Shown: positions 1-12,110 of the stretch, in pieces | Numbering within the stretch: position 1 is the stretch's first letter | How the letters are laid out: the number at the start of each line of letters is the position of its first letter | Source of the DNA: an uncultured Dehalococcoidia bacterium | GTDB taxonomy: Bacteria > Chloroflexota > Dehalococcoidia > Tepidiformales > Tepidiformaceae | NCBI GenBank assembly: GCA_937864275.1 | Contig: CALMIW010000513.1 | Span: forward strand, 1 to 13,027 | Reading direction: 5' to 3' | DNA length: 13,027 bases | Made by a program: the position numbers and the translations under genes | Notes under the pieces: generated by a model | The model's input: only the letters and a program-made list of their open reading frames with translations | What the model was told of the DNA's origin: nothing | Databases searched by the model: none

Positions 1-390
1 GTGACACACCACCGGCGAACTCTCACCAACGCCGCGAGGGTCGAACGACACGAGGTCGAAGCGGTCGCGGATCTCGCCCGAAAGGAGCGAACCCCAAACG
101 CGCATGAAGTCGTTGGCGGACGCACCGGGGCCGCCCGGGTTCGCCATCAGCACGCCAAGCCGGCGACCCTGGTCGCGCGCCTTGATGCGGATCAGCGAGA
201 GCTCGATGGTGTCCCCGTCGGGTTTGGCGTAGTCGAGCGGCACGGCGAACGTCGCGCACTCGATCTGCCCGCACGATTCCCAGTCGATGGTGGTGTCCGC
301 CCCGGCCCGCGCGGCTTCAGACTCAGTCGTGTTCGAACACGCCACGGCGACGAAAGCGAGGGCGGCAAACAGGGCGAAAACACGGCGCAT
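1..390 (-). CDS. Lipoprotein alpha/beta hydrolase, tripeptidyl aminopeptidase-like (N-terminal part)
   Basis: This is the first 130 codons of a gene that continues past the left edge. ATG at 388-390 opens an uninterrupted reading frame to base 1. Residues 1-18 (MRRVFALFAALAFVAVAC) form a lipoprotein signal peptide: two arginines, a hydrophobic stretch and a Cys at 18 that would be lipidated. The mature part matches the N-terminus of tripeptidyl aminopeptidase-type serine hydrolases: ECATFAVPLDY (44-54), the oxyanion-hole signature NPGGPGAS (84-91) and the strand-turn FDLVSFDPRGVGES (111-124). The nucleophile, acid and histidine would lie outside the window. Such proteins are membrane-anchored and release short peptides or hydrolyse related esters or amides; the substrate here cannot be told. 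It lies 72 bp downstream of the cyclase gene on the same strand and may be co-transcribed. No strong ribosome site precedes it; only AAGG sits next to the ATG. Confidence 0.85.
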   Translation of the reverse strand, partial: MRRVFALFAALAFVAVACSNTTESEAARAGADTTIDWESCGQIECATFAVPLDYAKPDGDTIELSLIRIKARDQGRRLGVLMANPGGPGASANDFMRVWGSLLSGEIRDRFDLVSFDPRGVGESSPVVCH

Positions 391-462
391 ACCTTGAAAG
401 ACGGTAGCAGTCCGCCGGATAACGAGGGGCAAGCTGCGAAAGAGGCGGTGAAGAGCGGCCTG

Positions 463-1836
463 CTACCAGCGCAGCTGCCAGATGCGCACCGGGTCTTCCA
501 GGCCGCGGAGCGGCTGCTCGCCGCGGTCGTTGAACAGGAACCCCTTGCCGGCGACCAGTTCCCGGACGACGTTCGCGACCAGGATCTCGCCGCCTTCCGC
601 GAGGGCCGCGATCCGCGCGGCGGCGATCACCGCCGTCCCGAAGAGGTCGTCGTCCTCCGCGATTGGCTCCCCGGCGTTGATGCCCACGCGCACGCGGAGG
701 CCGTTCGGAAGCCCTTCCATCTCCACGCCGAGCTCTTCGTGAAGCGCGCGCTGCAGCGTGATCGCACATTCCAGGGCCCGCTGTGCCGAACCGAACGAGG
801 CGAGGAAGCCGTCGCCCATCGATTTCACTTCGCTGCCGCCGTGCGCCCGCAGCGCCTCGCGCGTGATCCGCTCGTGCTCGCGCAGGAGTTGGCGGCCGCG
901 GCTGTCGCCGAGCTTCCGGAGCAGGTCGCCGTGCTGCTCGATGTCGGTGAACAGGATGGTCCGGAAGGCCGTGCCGCTGCGGAGCCCGAAGCGGGCCCGG
1001 TTCTCTGCCGCGGCGACTTCGAGCACGAAGCTGCGCACTGCCTCCACCACGGTGTTGTCCCAGGCGAACGGCGACTTCCCGGCAAGCACCGAGAGCCGCG
1101 CGTCGGCGATCGTCGAAACCAGCTGGCGAGCGCGGTCGATCTGGAAGAACGGCGAGTCCATCCGGTGGAGGACGAGCACCGGCGTCTTCACTTCGGGCAA
1201 CAGGTGCTGGACGTCGACCGCGGCAAGCGTCGCGTTCGCCGCTTCGAACTCCTCAGCCGTGACGCTCTCGCGGACGTACCGGGCGATGCGCGACGTCTGC
1301 TCTCCATCGTCGAGTCCGTTGAGCGCCGTCGCCATCAGGTTGGTGAACAGTTGCCAGTCCTTCTTGAGGAGCGGCGCGAGCGACGACCACCCCGGCGCGG
1401 CGGCCGACGTCCCCACTCCCGCGTTCGTCCGGAAGAGGGAGACCGAAGCGACGCGGCCGGGATACTTCACCGCGAAATCGAGCGCGACCTTGCCGCAATC
1501 GCTGGCGGCGAACAGGTGCGCGCGCTGGATCTCCAGCCGGTCGAGCACGCCCATCAGGTCCCGCTCGTACGATTCCAGCGAGACTTCGCCCAGCCCGCGT
1601 TCCGAGAGCCCATGGTTCCGGTGGTCGAAGCGGATGACCGTCGCCCACTGCGCCACGTTCTCGTACGTCTCGCGGAACTCCGGGATGTCCCATTCGAACT
1701 GGATGTTGCTGAAGCCGGGAGGGTACATCAGGACGATGGGCACACCATCGCCCATCGCCCAAAACGCGATGGAGGCGCCGTCGGAGGTCTGCGCGTACTG
1801 GATTCGGGGCAACATTCGAAAAACGGTCTCTCCCAC
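463..1836 (-). CDS. Alpha/beta-hydrolase fold fused to class III adenylate/guanylate cyclase domain
   Basis: This 457-residue protein has the domain order of mycobacterial Rv1900c. Residues about 10-275 form an alpha/beta-hydrolase fold, with a DHRNHG turn at 71-76 and a nucleophile-elbow-like AASDCG at 110-115 (Ser112). Asp227 follows a late strand, but the expected histidine loop reads GKSPFAW (253-259) with no histidine, so esterase activity is doubtful. Residues about 288-455 form a class III cyclase homology domain. Its metal-binding aspartates are Asp298 (LFTDIE) and Asp342 (MGDGF), with purine-selecting Lys338 just before. The helix carrying the transition-state residues reads FGTAVIAAARI (399-409): Arg408 is present, but Ile404 replaces the usual Asn. 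It probably makes cAMP, if active; there is no membrane segment. Start is GTG 1836 with AGGA 4 nt upstream; ATG 1815 (MLPRIQYAQTSDG) is a good alternative. Two genes upstream is a Crp-type regulator. Confidence 0.9.
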   Translation of the reverse strand: MGETVFRMLPRIQYAQTSDGASIAFWAMGDGVPIVLMYPPGFSNIQFEWDIPEFRETYENVAQWATVIRFDHRNHGLSERGLGEVSLESYERDLMGVLDRLEIQRAHLFAASDCGKVALDFAVKYPGRVASVSLFRTNAGVGTSAAAPGWSSLAPLLKKDWQLFTNLMATALNGLDDGEQTSRIARYVRESVTAEEFEAANATLAAVDVQHLLPEVKTPVLVLHRMDSPFFQIDRARQLVSTIADARLSVLAGKSPFAWDNTVVEAVRSFVLEVAAAENRARFGLRSGTAFRTILFTDIEQHGDLLRKLGDSRGRQLLREHERITREALRAHGGSEVKSMGDGFLASFGSAQRALECAITLQRALHEELGVEMEGLPNGLRVRVGINAGEPIAEDDDLFGTAVIAAARIAALAEGGEILVANVVRELVAGKGFLFNDRGEQPLRGLEDPVRIWQLRW

Positions 1837-1870
1837 GGAATCCTAGCGCACCGGTACAACCCCGCTCACT

Positions 1871-1882
1871 GCCAAATTGGGG
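1871..1882. promoter_or_regulatory. Candidate operator: GCCAAATTGGGG element upstream of the cyclase gene
   Basis: The 176-bp gap between the cyclase start (1836) and the oxidoreductase stop (2013) holds no convincing gene. At 1872-1880 it carries CCAAATTGG, an inverted repeat of CCAA around one central base, lying 36-44 bp upstream of the cyclase GTG. Nearly the same sequence (CCCAAATTAGGGGG) occurs at 5895-5908 ahead of the multi-PAS kinase. Its palindromic form and placement suggest a protein-binding site, but this is inference from two copies. Confidence 0.3.
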
Positions 1883-2012
1883 ATTCTTCGTCTCCGACTA
1901 AAGAGTGAGCCGGGACCGTCCGGGCGACGAAGCGCAACCGGCGACGCCTCCTGGATCGGCACTCGAAGAAGCCGTCGTCGCGATCGTGGACGGACTCCCG
2001 CACGCCCCGATG

Positions 2013-2912
2013 CTACTTGAAATGGGCCATGACTTCGTTCGCGAAGCGGTCCATGATCGCCATCTTCGCCTCGACCGAGGCGCCCAGGTTGAAGTCCGGG
2101 ATGATGACCTCATCGACGCCGGCTTCTGCGTACTGCTCGATGACGGCGCGCACGCCCGGGCCGTCGCCGCCGATGACCGGCCGTCCGGATGCCTTCATCC
2201 GCTCGACGGCGGCCGAATCGTCGGTCAGGACGAGCATCCCCTGCGTCGAATGCTTGATGGACTTCGGGTCGCGGCCGATCTCCTGGCAGTACTGGTCAAG
2301 GATCGCGCCCTTGCGTGCGAGCACCTCGGGAGTCCCCCAGACGTTCCATTCGTTGGCGTACTTCGCCGCGATCCGGAGCGTCCGCTGTTCGCCCCCGCCG
2401 CCGATCAGCAGAGGCAGCGGCTGTTGGACCGGCTTGGGCGCGAGCGGCGCGTTCGTCAGCTGGTAGTACTTGCCGCTGAAGTCGGTCTGCGCGTTGGCGA
2501 ACAGCCCGGTGACCACCTGGCAGGCTTCTTCGAAGCGGTTCATGCGCCCGCCCAGCGTCGAGAAGTTGATCCCGTACGCCTTGTGCTCGTTCTCCTGCCA
2601 GCCCGCGCCGAGCCCGAGGACGCAGCGTCCACCGGAGATGTTGTCGACGTTCGCCGCCATCTTTGCCAGCACTGCCGGGTGACGGTAGGTGTTCCCGGTG
2701 ACGAGCGCCCCGATGCGCACTCGCGGGACCGTGGCGCCCAGGGCGGCCAGCGTCGTCCAACACTCCGAAGTGGGGCCGCTCGTGTCCTCGGCGTTGGGCA
2801 TGAAGTGGTCGGCGTACCACAGGCCGTGCCAGCCGGTGGTCTCGGCGTGTTTCGCCAGGGCGAGCGTGTCGCTCCAGGAATTGTTCGGGCCGGGCCAGAA
2901 GCCAAAGCGCAT
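2013..2912 (-). CDS. LLM-class flavin-dependent oxidoreductase (F420/FMN, TIGR03560-like)
   Basis: This 299-residue cytoplasmic single-domain protein has the luciferase-like (bacterial luciferase/F420 reductase) TIM-barrel fold. Typical landmarks are the N-terminal strand MRFGFWPGPN, WYADHF (32-37), the strand RVRIGALVTGN followed by RHPAVLAKMA (64-86), GRCVLGLGAGW (95-105) with the cofactor-contacting GLGAGW, and LLIGGGGEQRTLRIAA (168-183), the nitrogen-rich phosphate loop of the family. The full family length is present. The pattern fits the actinobacterial and chloroflexal group often labelled probable F420-dependent oxidoreductase; whether it uses F420 or FMN, and its substrate, cannot be decided here. 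The ORF is open to 2942, but ATG 2912 is chosen because GGAGGA (complement of 2920-2925) lies 7 nt upstream and the fold begins there. It sits 80 bp downstream of the Crp-type regulator on the same strand, so the two may form a unit. Confidence 0.92.
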   Translation of the reverse strand: MRFGFWPGPNNSWSDTLALAKHAETTGWHGLWYADHFMPNAEDTSGPTSECWTTLAALGATVPRVRIGALVTGNTYRHPAVLAKMAANVDNISGGRCVLGLGAGWQENEHKAYGINFSTLGGRMNRFEEACQVVTGLFANAQTDFSGKYYQLTNAPLAPKPVQQPLPLLIGGGGEQRTLRIAAKYANEWNVWGTPEVLARKGAILDQYCQEIGRDPKSIKHSTQGMLVLTDDSAAVERMKASGRPVIGGDGPGVRAVIEQYAEAGVDEVIIPDFNLGASVEAKMAIMDRFANEVMAHFK

Positions 2913-2919
2913 GAGGGAG

Positions 2920-2925
2920 TCCTCC
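2920..2925 (-). promoter_or_regulatory. Ribosome binding site deciding the oxidoreductase start
   Basis: Read on the minus strand this is GGAGGA, followed by 7 nt and ATG at 2912-2910. It favours that ATG over the upstream in-frame start codon at 2942. Confidence 0.75.
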
Positions 2926-2992
2926 ACCGGGTGTGCGGGCATTCTGGAGGCGTCGGGGTCCCGTTGTCGATTTCAGCCGGGAGCCACAGCCC

Positions 2993-3682
2993 CTAGGCGA
3001 ACGTCCGCAGCGCCTCGGCATCGTCGATGATGACCGCCCCGCGCGAGAGCGTGATCCAGCCGTCCCGGGCGAACTGGTTGAGTTGCTTGTTCACGCTCTC
3101 GCGGCTCACGCCCAGCATCGAAGCGAGCTCGGCCTGGGTCACCTGGAGGCGCGGACGGCGCGCATTCGGGCCTTCGGCGTGCGAAGCCGCCAGTGAAAGC
3201 AGGTGCTTTGCGAGCCGGTGTGGCAGATCCAGGAAGACGAGGTCCGTCACGATTTCGTTGGTCCGCCGGATGCGCAGCGAGAGCGTCTCGAGCAGCGCCA
3301 GCGAGGCGGCCGGCCGCTCCTTCACCCAGTTCACGAAGTCATCGCGCGAGACGATGAAGGTTCGCGTCGCCTGCATCGCGGTAGCCGTGGCCGAACGCGG
3401 CCGCCCGTCGAACAGCGCAAGCTCGCCGGTGCAATCCCCCGGGCCAATGAGGGCGAGCGTCGCCTCGGTGCCCGAGCCGGAGAGCCGGCTCATGCGGATG
3501 CGGCCATCGACCACGACATAGATGGCGTCGCCGGGGTCGCCTTCGTGGAAGATCGTGGAACCGGCGTTGAAACGCCGCACCCGGCCGCGCGCGGCCAATG
3601 CCTTCAGGTCGTCGTCCGGCAACCGCGCCAGGAGCGGGAGGTCCTTGATATACACGTCGTTTTGGGGTTCGTTAGCGGCCAC
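2993..3682 (-). CDS. Crp/Fnr-family transcriptional regulator
   Basis: This 229-residue protein has the Crp layout. An N-terminal cyclic-nucleotide-binding beta roll (about 15-130) is followed by a long dimer helix (about 124-150) and a winged helix-turn-helix. The nucleotide pocket signature is intact: GELALFDGRPRSA at 86-98, in which Glu87, Arg96 and Ser97 are the residues that hold the ribose and cyclic phosphate in Crp. The recognition region VTQAELASMLGVSRESVNKQ (181-200) is a canonical Crp HTH. There is only one cysteine (Cys84), so it is not an Fnr-type iron-sulfur sensor. It likely binds cAMP (or another cNMP) and regulates promoters; a class III cyclase is encoded two genes downstream on the same strand. 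The start is GTG (3682-3680), with GGAGA (complement of 3688-3692) 5 nt upstream. It is divergent from the potassium importer, sharing a 118-bp promoter region. Confidence 0.93.
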   Translation of the reverse strand: MAANEPQNDVYIKDLPLLARLPDDDLKALAARGRVRRFNAGSTIFHEGDPGDAIYVVVDGRIRMSRLSGSGTEATLALIGPGDCTGELALFDGRPRSATATAMQATRTFIVSRDDFVNWVKERPAASLALLETLSLRIRRTNEIVTDLVFLDLPHRLAKHLLSLAASHAEGPNARRPRLQVTQAELASMLGVSRESVNKQLNQFARDGWITLSRGAVIIDDAEALRTFA

Positions 3683-3687
3683 AGCGT

Positions 3688-3692
3688 TCTCC
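3688..3692 (-). promoter_or_regulatory. Ribosome binding site of the Crp-type regulator
   Basis: Minus-strand GGAGA lies 5 nt before the GTG start at 3682-3680 and supports use of this non-ATG codon. Confidence 0.6.
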
Positions 3693-3788
3693 GTTGGAAT
3701 CTTCTACCACCGGGACAGGGTGGCCGCCAGTGCCGCCCAACCCCAGGGCAGGTCCATCGCTAGTTGCAGACCATAAGCATCCGGGGGG

Positions 3789-3794
3789 TAACCT
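3789..3794 (+). promoter_or_regulatory. Candidate -10 hexamer (TAACCT) of a leaderless potassium-importer mRNA
   Basis: TAACCT fits TAnnnT and ends 6 nt before ATG 3801, the spacing seen for leaderless transcripts in several GC-rich phyla. A TTGCAG at 3764-3769 resembles a -35 box, with a slightly long 19-nt spacer. The only G-rich ribosome-site-like run, GGGGGG at 3783-3788, is 12 nt from the start. The rest of the 118-bp divergent region shows no clear operator or riboswitch. Confidence 0.3.
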
Positions 3795-3800
3795 ACGCCA

Positions 3801-5846
3801 ATGCCCTCGTCAGGGTCCGGCCCACAGTACACACCGGTCGCCGATAAAGAAGGGCGGGTCACTCGCTACCGCGTTGAATTCCCCCACGCGGGCATCGTCG
3901 AGATGGACGCGGGGCACTTCGAGGCCACCGAGTTCGCCGAACGCCGCAGCGGCTGGGGTGGGCGCCTCGCCGACCTGAAGGACTCGCTCGTCGGCACTTC
4001 GATGAACAGCAAGCGGCTGGCCGAGGAGCGCCTCAGCAAGAAGGTCGCGCTCGCCATCTTCTCCTCCGATGCCCTTTCCTCTACCGCCTATGCCACCCAG
4101 GAGATCCTGCTGATCCTCGTGCTCGCGGGCACGTCGGCCATCCACCTCTCGCTCCCCATCGCCCTCGCCATCACGGCCCTCCTGGGCATCGTCGTGGTTT
4201 CGTACAGCCAGCTCATCAAGGCCTACCCGGCCGGCGGCGGCGCCTACACCGTCGCGCTCGAAAACCTCGGCGTCTATGCGGGTCTCATCGCCGGGGCCGC
4301 CCTCCTGATCGACTACACCCTCACCGCCTCGGTGAGCATCGCTGCCTGCGTCGAAGCCATCGTCTCGGCAGCCCCGGATGTCGACAGCGCGCGCGTCCCG
4401 CTGGCCGTCGGGCTGATCGCGCTTATCGCCCTCGGCAACCTTCGCGGTATCCGCGAATCGGGCACGCTGTTCTCGATCCCGACGTACGGGTTCGTCTTCA
4501 TTCTCTCCGGCACCATCATCTTCGGGATGGTCCGCGTCTTCCTCAGCGACGACCCGAACATCCTCAAGACCGGCGAACCGAAGGAGGCGGTCGAAGACGC
4601 CACCCACGCGCTGACGCTCTTCCTCGTCCTGCGCGCGTTTTCCGCCGGCTGCGCGGCCCTCACCGGCGTCGAGGCGATATCCAACGGCGTCTCCTCGTTC
4701 AAGGCGCCGGAATGGAAGAACGCGATCATCACCATGGCCGCCATGGCCGTGCTCCTCGGCTTCCTCTTCATCGGCACCACCCTGCTGGCCCGCCACTTCG
4801 GCATCATCTTCGAGCACGGCGACAAAGAAACGGTCATGTCGCAGGTAGGCGAGGAGGTCTTCGGCCGGAACTTCATGTACTACCTCCTCCAGGGGTTCAC
4901 CGCCGGCATCCTCTTCCTCGCCGCGAACACCGCCTACAACGGCTTCCCCATCCTCACGGCCATCCTCGCCCGCGATGGATACATGCCCCGCGTCTTCCAC
5001 GCCCGGGGCAACCGCCTCGTCTTCAGCTACGGCATCGCGGCGCTCACCACCTTCGCCGCCCTGCTGCTCATCATCTTCAACGCGACAACCACGCAGCTCA
5101 TCCCGCTCTACGCCCTCGGTGTCTTCCTCTGCTTCACCCTTGCCCAGGCCGGCATGGTCGCGCTCTGGTTCCGGCGGAAGAGCCCCGGCTGGAAGCAGTC
5201 CGCGCTCATCAACGGGTTCGGCGGCATCGTCACCGGCATCGTGTTCGTGATCATCATGGTCACCAAGTTCGCGGAGGGCGGCTGGATCGTCGTCATCGCC
5301 ATCCCCTTGCTCACCGTCGGTCTCTGGTGGATCGGACGCTTCTACAAGCGCCTCCACCGCCAGCTCTTCGTCTCGCCGGAGGCGGAGCTGGACATGCAGC
5401 CCCGCGGCGAATCGCGTGTGCCCATCATCGTCCCGGTCGAGGACATCAACCTCGCAACGGTGATGACCCTCGGTGCCGCCTGCGAACGCTCCCGCGACGT
5501 AACCGCCGTCCACGTCGTCGTCGATCCGGAGGCTCCCTCGACCGTGGAGAAGCGCTGGAGCAAGCAGTTCCCGTCGATCCCGCTGATCGTCATCGCCTCG
5601 CCATTCCGAACCGTCTCGGACCCGATTGCGCGCTACGTCGACGACCGTCTCAAGCGGGCGCCTCACGAAGTAACGGTGATGATCCCGCTACTCGAAGTGA
5701 GGCGGCCCTACCACCGGCCCCTCGTCAACCAGAGCCTCAAGCGGTTGCAGCGCATGCTCGAGAAACGGCGCCACGTGAACCTTGTCATGTATCCGTTCAG
5801 CACAGGCAGCATGGGCCGCCGCCGGGGCCGCAACACGGTTTCGTAG
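3801..5846 (+). CDS. kimA: KimA-type potassium importer, APC superfamily
   Basis: This 681-residue membrane protein resembles Bacillus subtilis KimA (YdaO) along its length. An extra hydrophilic N-terminus of about 60 residues precedes KKVALAIFSSDALSSTAYAT (80-99). About twelve hydrophobic segments follow, roughly 84-108, 114-136, 158-190, 199-213, 224-245, 268-295, 306-330, 358-390, 408-428, 433-456, 467-488 and 493-512. Residues matching the K+-site positions Asp36, Tyr43, Asp117 and Tyr118 of KimA are all present as Asp90, Tyr97, Asp171 and Tyr172. Other family hallmarks are AYPAGGGAYTV (141-151), GCAALTGVEAISN (283-295) and ILARDGYMPRVF (388-399). The C-terminal cytoplasmic part (about 538-670) has the UspA-like alternation of KimA. 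The family imports K+ coupled to protons. In Bacillus it is controlled by a c-di-AMP riboswitch, which I do not see here. Amino-acid permease is the generic alternative label. Confidence 0.88.
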   Translation: MPSSGSGPQYTPVADKEGRVTRYRVEFPHAGIVEMDAGHFEATEFAERRSGWGGRLADLKDSLVGTSMNSKRLAEERLSKKVALAIFSSDALSSTAYATQEILLILVLAGTSAIHLSLPIALAITALLGIVVVSYSQLIKAYPAGGGAYTVALENLGVYAGLIAGAALLIDYTLTASVSIAACVEAIVSAAPDVDSARVPLAVGLIALIALGNLRGIRESGTLFSIPTYGFVFILSGTIIFGMVRVFLSDDPNILKTGEPKEAVEDATHALTLFLVLRAFSAGCAALTGVEAISNGVSSFKAPEWKNAIITMAAMAVLLGFLFIGTTLLARHFGIIFEHGDKETVMSQVGEEVFGRNFMYYLLQGFTAGILFLAANTAYNGFPILTAILARDGYMPRVFHARGNRLVFSYGIAALTTFAALLLIIFNATTTQLIPLYALGVFLCFTLAQAGMVALWFRRKSPGWKQSALINGFGGIVTGIVFVIIMVTKFAEGGWIVVIAIPLLTVGLWWIGRFYKRLHRQLFVSPEAELDMQPRGESRVPIIVPVEDINLATVMTLGAACERSRDVTAVHVVVDPEAPSTVEKRWSKQFPSIPLIVIASPFRTVSDPIARYVDDRLKRAPHEVTVMIPLLEVRRPYHRPLVNQSLKRLQRMLEKRRHVNLVMYPFSTGSMGRRRGRNTVS

Positions 5847-5910
5847 GTCCACGGGCTCCCGGGGAGCTCCCCACCGCTAACGTGAAGCGGGCGTCCCAAA
5901 TTAGGGGGTA

Positions 5911-10923
<5,013 letters not shown>

Positions 10924-10936
10924 AACATCCGTGCGG

Positions 10937-10942
10937 TATACT
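10937..10942 (+). promoter_or_regulatory. Candidate -10 box (TATACT) of leaderless ruvB mRNA
   Basis: TATACT is close to the TATAAT consensus and ends 6 nt before GTG 10949, so transcription would start at or next to the initiation codon. No ribosome site precedes either candidate GTG (10931 or 10949). No -35 hexamer is obvious at 16-18 nt upstream, a region inside the end of the kinase gene. Confidence 0.45.
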
Positions 10943-10948
10943 CGCCGT

Positions 10949-11998
10949 GTGACCGACGAAGGACGCATCGTGGCCGCCGATGTCGGCGCCGAGGACGGCG
11001 ATGAACGCTCCCTGCGCCCCCGCTCGCTCGGCGAGTTCCCCGGCCAGGACCGCATCAAGGAGAACCTCAGCATCGCCGTCGAGGCCGCCCAGGCCCGCGG
11101 CGAAGCGCTCGACCATCTCCTCCTCTACGGGCCTCCCGGCCTCGGCAAGACCACCATCGCCAACATCATCGCCAACGAGATGGGCGTGGCCATCCGGACC
11201 ACAAGCGGACCGGCCTTCGAACGCCCGGGCGACCTGGCCGCAATCCTCACCGGCCTCAAAGAGCACGACATCCTCTTCATCGACGAGATTCACCGCCTCT
11301 CGCGCGCCGTCGAAGAGATCCTCTATCCGGCTATGGAGGATTTCGCCCTCGACCTCGTCATTGGCAAGGGTCCCGGCGCGCGCACCGTCCGTCTTGCCAT
11401 GCCGCGCTTCACGCTCATCGGCGCCACCACGCGCTACGCGATGATCAGCGCGCCGCTGCGCGACCGCTTCGGCTCCGTCTTCCGCCTGGACTTCTACGAT
11501 ACCCCGACCCTGACCACCATCGTGAAACGGTCGGCCAGCATCCTCCACACCGAGGTCCCGGATGATGCCGCGATGGAGATCGCCCGCCGCTCGCGCGGCA
11601 CCCCGCGTATCGCCAACCGGCTCCTCCGCCGCGTCCGCGACTTCGCGGAGGTGAGGAACGGCGGCGTGGTGGACCTCGCCTCCGCGCGCGAGGCACTCGC
11701 GAAGCTCGATGTGGACGACCTCGGGCTGGACGACGCCGACCGCGCCGTCCTCCGCTGCATCATCGAGAAGTTCGGGGGCGGGCCGGTCGGCCTGGAAACC
11801 ATCGCCGCCGCAATCTCCGAAGAGTCGGACACAATCATGGACGTCTACGAGCCGTTCCTCCTGCAGTGCGGCTTCCTCAACCGGACCCCGCGGGGGCGGA
11901 TGGCCACGGCCGCCGCCTACCACCACCTTGGCATCCCACTCCCCGAGCAGCCCCAGGCGCCCACGCAACAGGCCGGCCTCTGGGAAGACGAGGCATAG
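10949..11998 (+). CDS. ruvB: Holliday junction branch migration DNA helicase RuvB
   Basis: This 349-residue AAA+ ATPase is the hexameric motor that, with RuvA, drives branch migration of Holliday junctions during recombinational repair. It has the RuvB opening SLRPRSLGEFPGQ, Walker A GPPGLGKT (61-68), Walker B with DEIH (112-115), sensor 1 GATTR (158-162), arginine-finger region PLRDRFG (169-175), sensor 2 Arg220 in RGTPRIANRLLRR, and the C-terminal winged helix EPFLLQCGFLNRTPRGR (301-317). Length and motifs are complete, so it should be functional. GTG 10949 is preferred over in-frame GTG 10931 because a TATACT box lies just upstream and the resulting N-terminus matches family length; neither has a ribosome site. 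It begins 25 bp after the kinase stop. ruvA and ruvC are not adjacent, so it is a detached ruvB. Confidence 0.97.
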   Translation: MTDEGRIVAADVGAEDGDERSLRPRSLGEFPGQDRIKENLSIAVEAAQARGEALDHLLLYGPPGLGKTTIANIIANEMGVAIRTTSGPAFERPGDLAAILTGLKEHDILFIDEIHRLSRAVEEILYPAMEDFALDLVIGKGPGARTVRLAMPRFTLIGATTRYAMISAPLRDRFGSVFRLDFYDTPTLTTIVKRSASILHTEVPDDAAMEIARRSRGTPRIANRLLRRVRDFAEVRNGGVVDLASAREALAKLDVDDLGLDDADRAVLRCIIEKFGGGPVGLETIAAAISEESDTIMDVYEPFLLQCGFLNRTPRGRMATAAAYHHLGIPLPEQPQAPTQQAGLWEDEA

Positions 11999-12000
11999 CT

Positions 12001-12077
12001 CCCGCCAGGCCGGACCGCCCGCCGCTCGCACTGGAGAGACTCCTGAAGGTGCCGTTTTGGCCCTGTCGCCTGGCGGG
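12001..12077. repeat. Inverted repeat in the ruvB-ridA gap
   Basis: CCCGCCAGGC (12001-12010), starting three bases after the ruvB stop codon, is perfectly complementary to GCCTGGCGGG (12068-12077), with a 57-nt loop. There is no T-run after it, so an intrinsic terminator is not supported. It could fold in the mRNA end or be chance. The remaining gap to 12121 contains only the ridA ribosome site. Confidence 0.3.
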
Positions 12078-12110
12078 CCGCTGTGCCAGATTCGTCACAC
12101 CATTCCAGCC

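Noticed and set aside
1..1908. 635-codon plus-strand open frame at the left end
   Set aside because: It lies opposite the hydrolase-cyclase fusion and lipoprotein genes, both with clear family motifs, and shows only an Arg/Glu/Asp-rich shadow composition.
1905..2012. Small gene between the cyclase and the oxidoreductase
   Set aside because: Open frames here are extensions of shadows of the oxidoreductase gene, with no ribosome site and no recognisable product.
3683..3800. c-di-AMP (ydaO-type) riboswitch ahead of the KimA-like gene
   Set aside because: Only 118 bp is available and I could not match the conserved core segments. A covariance search would settle it.
3810..5666. 618-codon open frame antisense to the potassium importer
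   Set aside because: It is a complement of a membrane-protein gene giving an acidic, low-complexity translation with no family motif.
5853..5880. Intrinsic terminator after the potassium importer
   Set aside because: The palindrome GGGGAGCTCCCC has no loop and no following T-run.
12091..12108. TGTG-N10-CACA inverted repeat before RidA, resembling a Crp site
   Set aside because: The Crp consensus has TGTG-N8-CACA; spacing here is 2 bp too long and no second copy was seen near the Crp-type gene.
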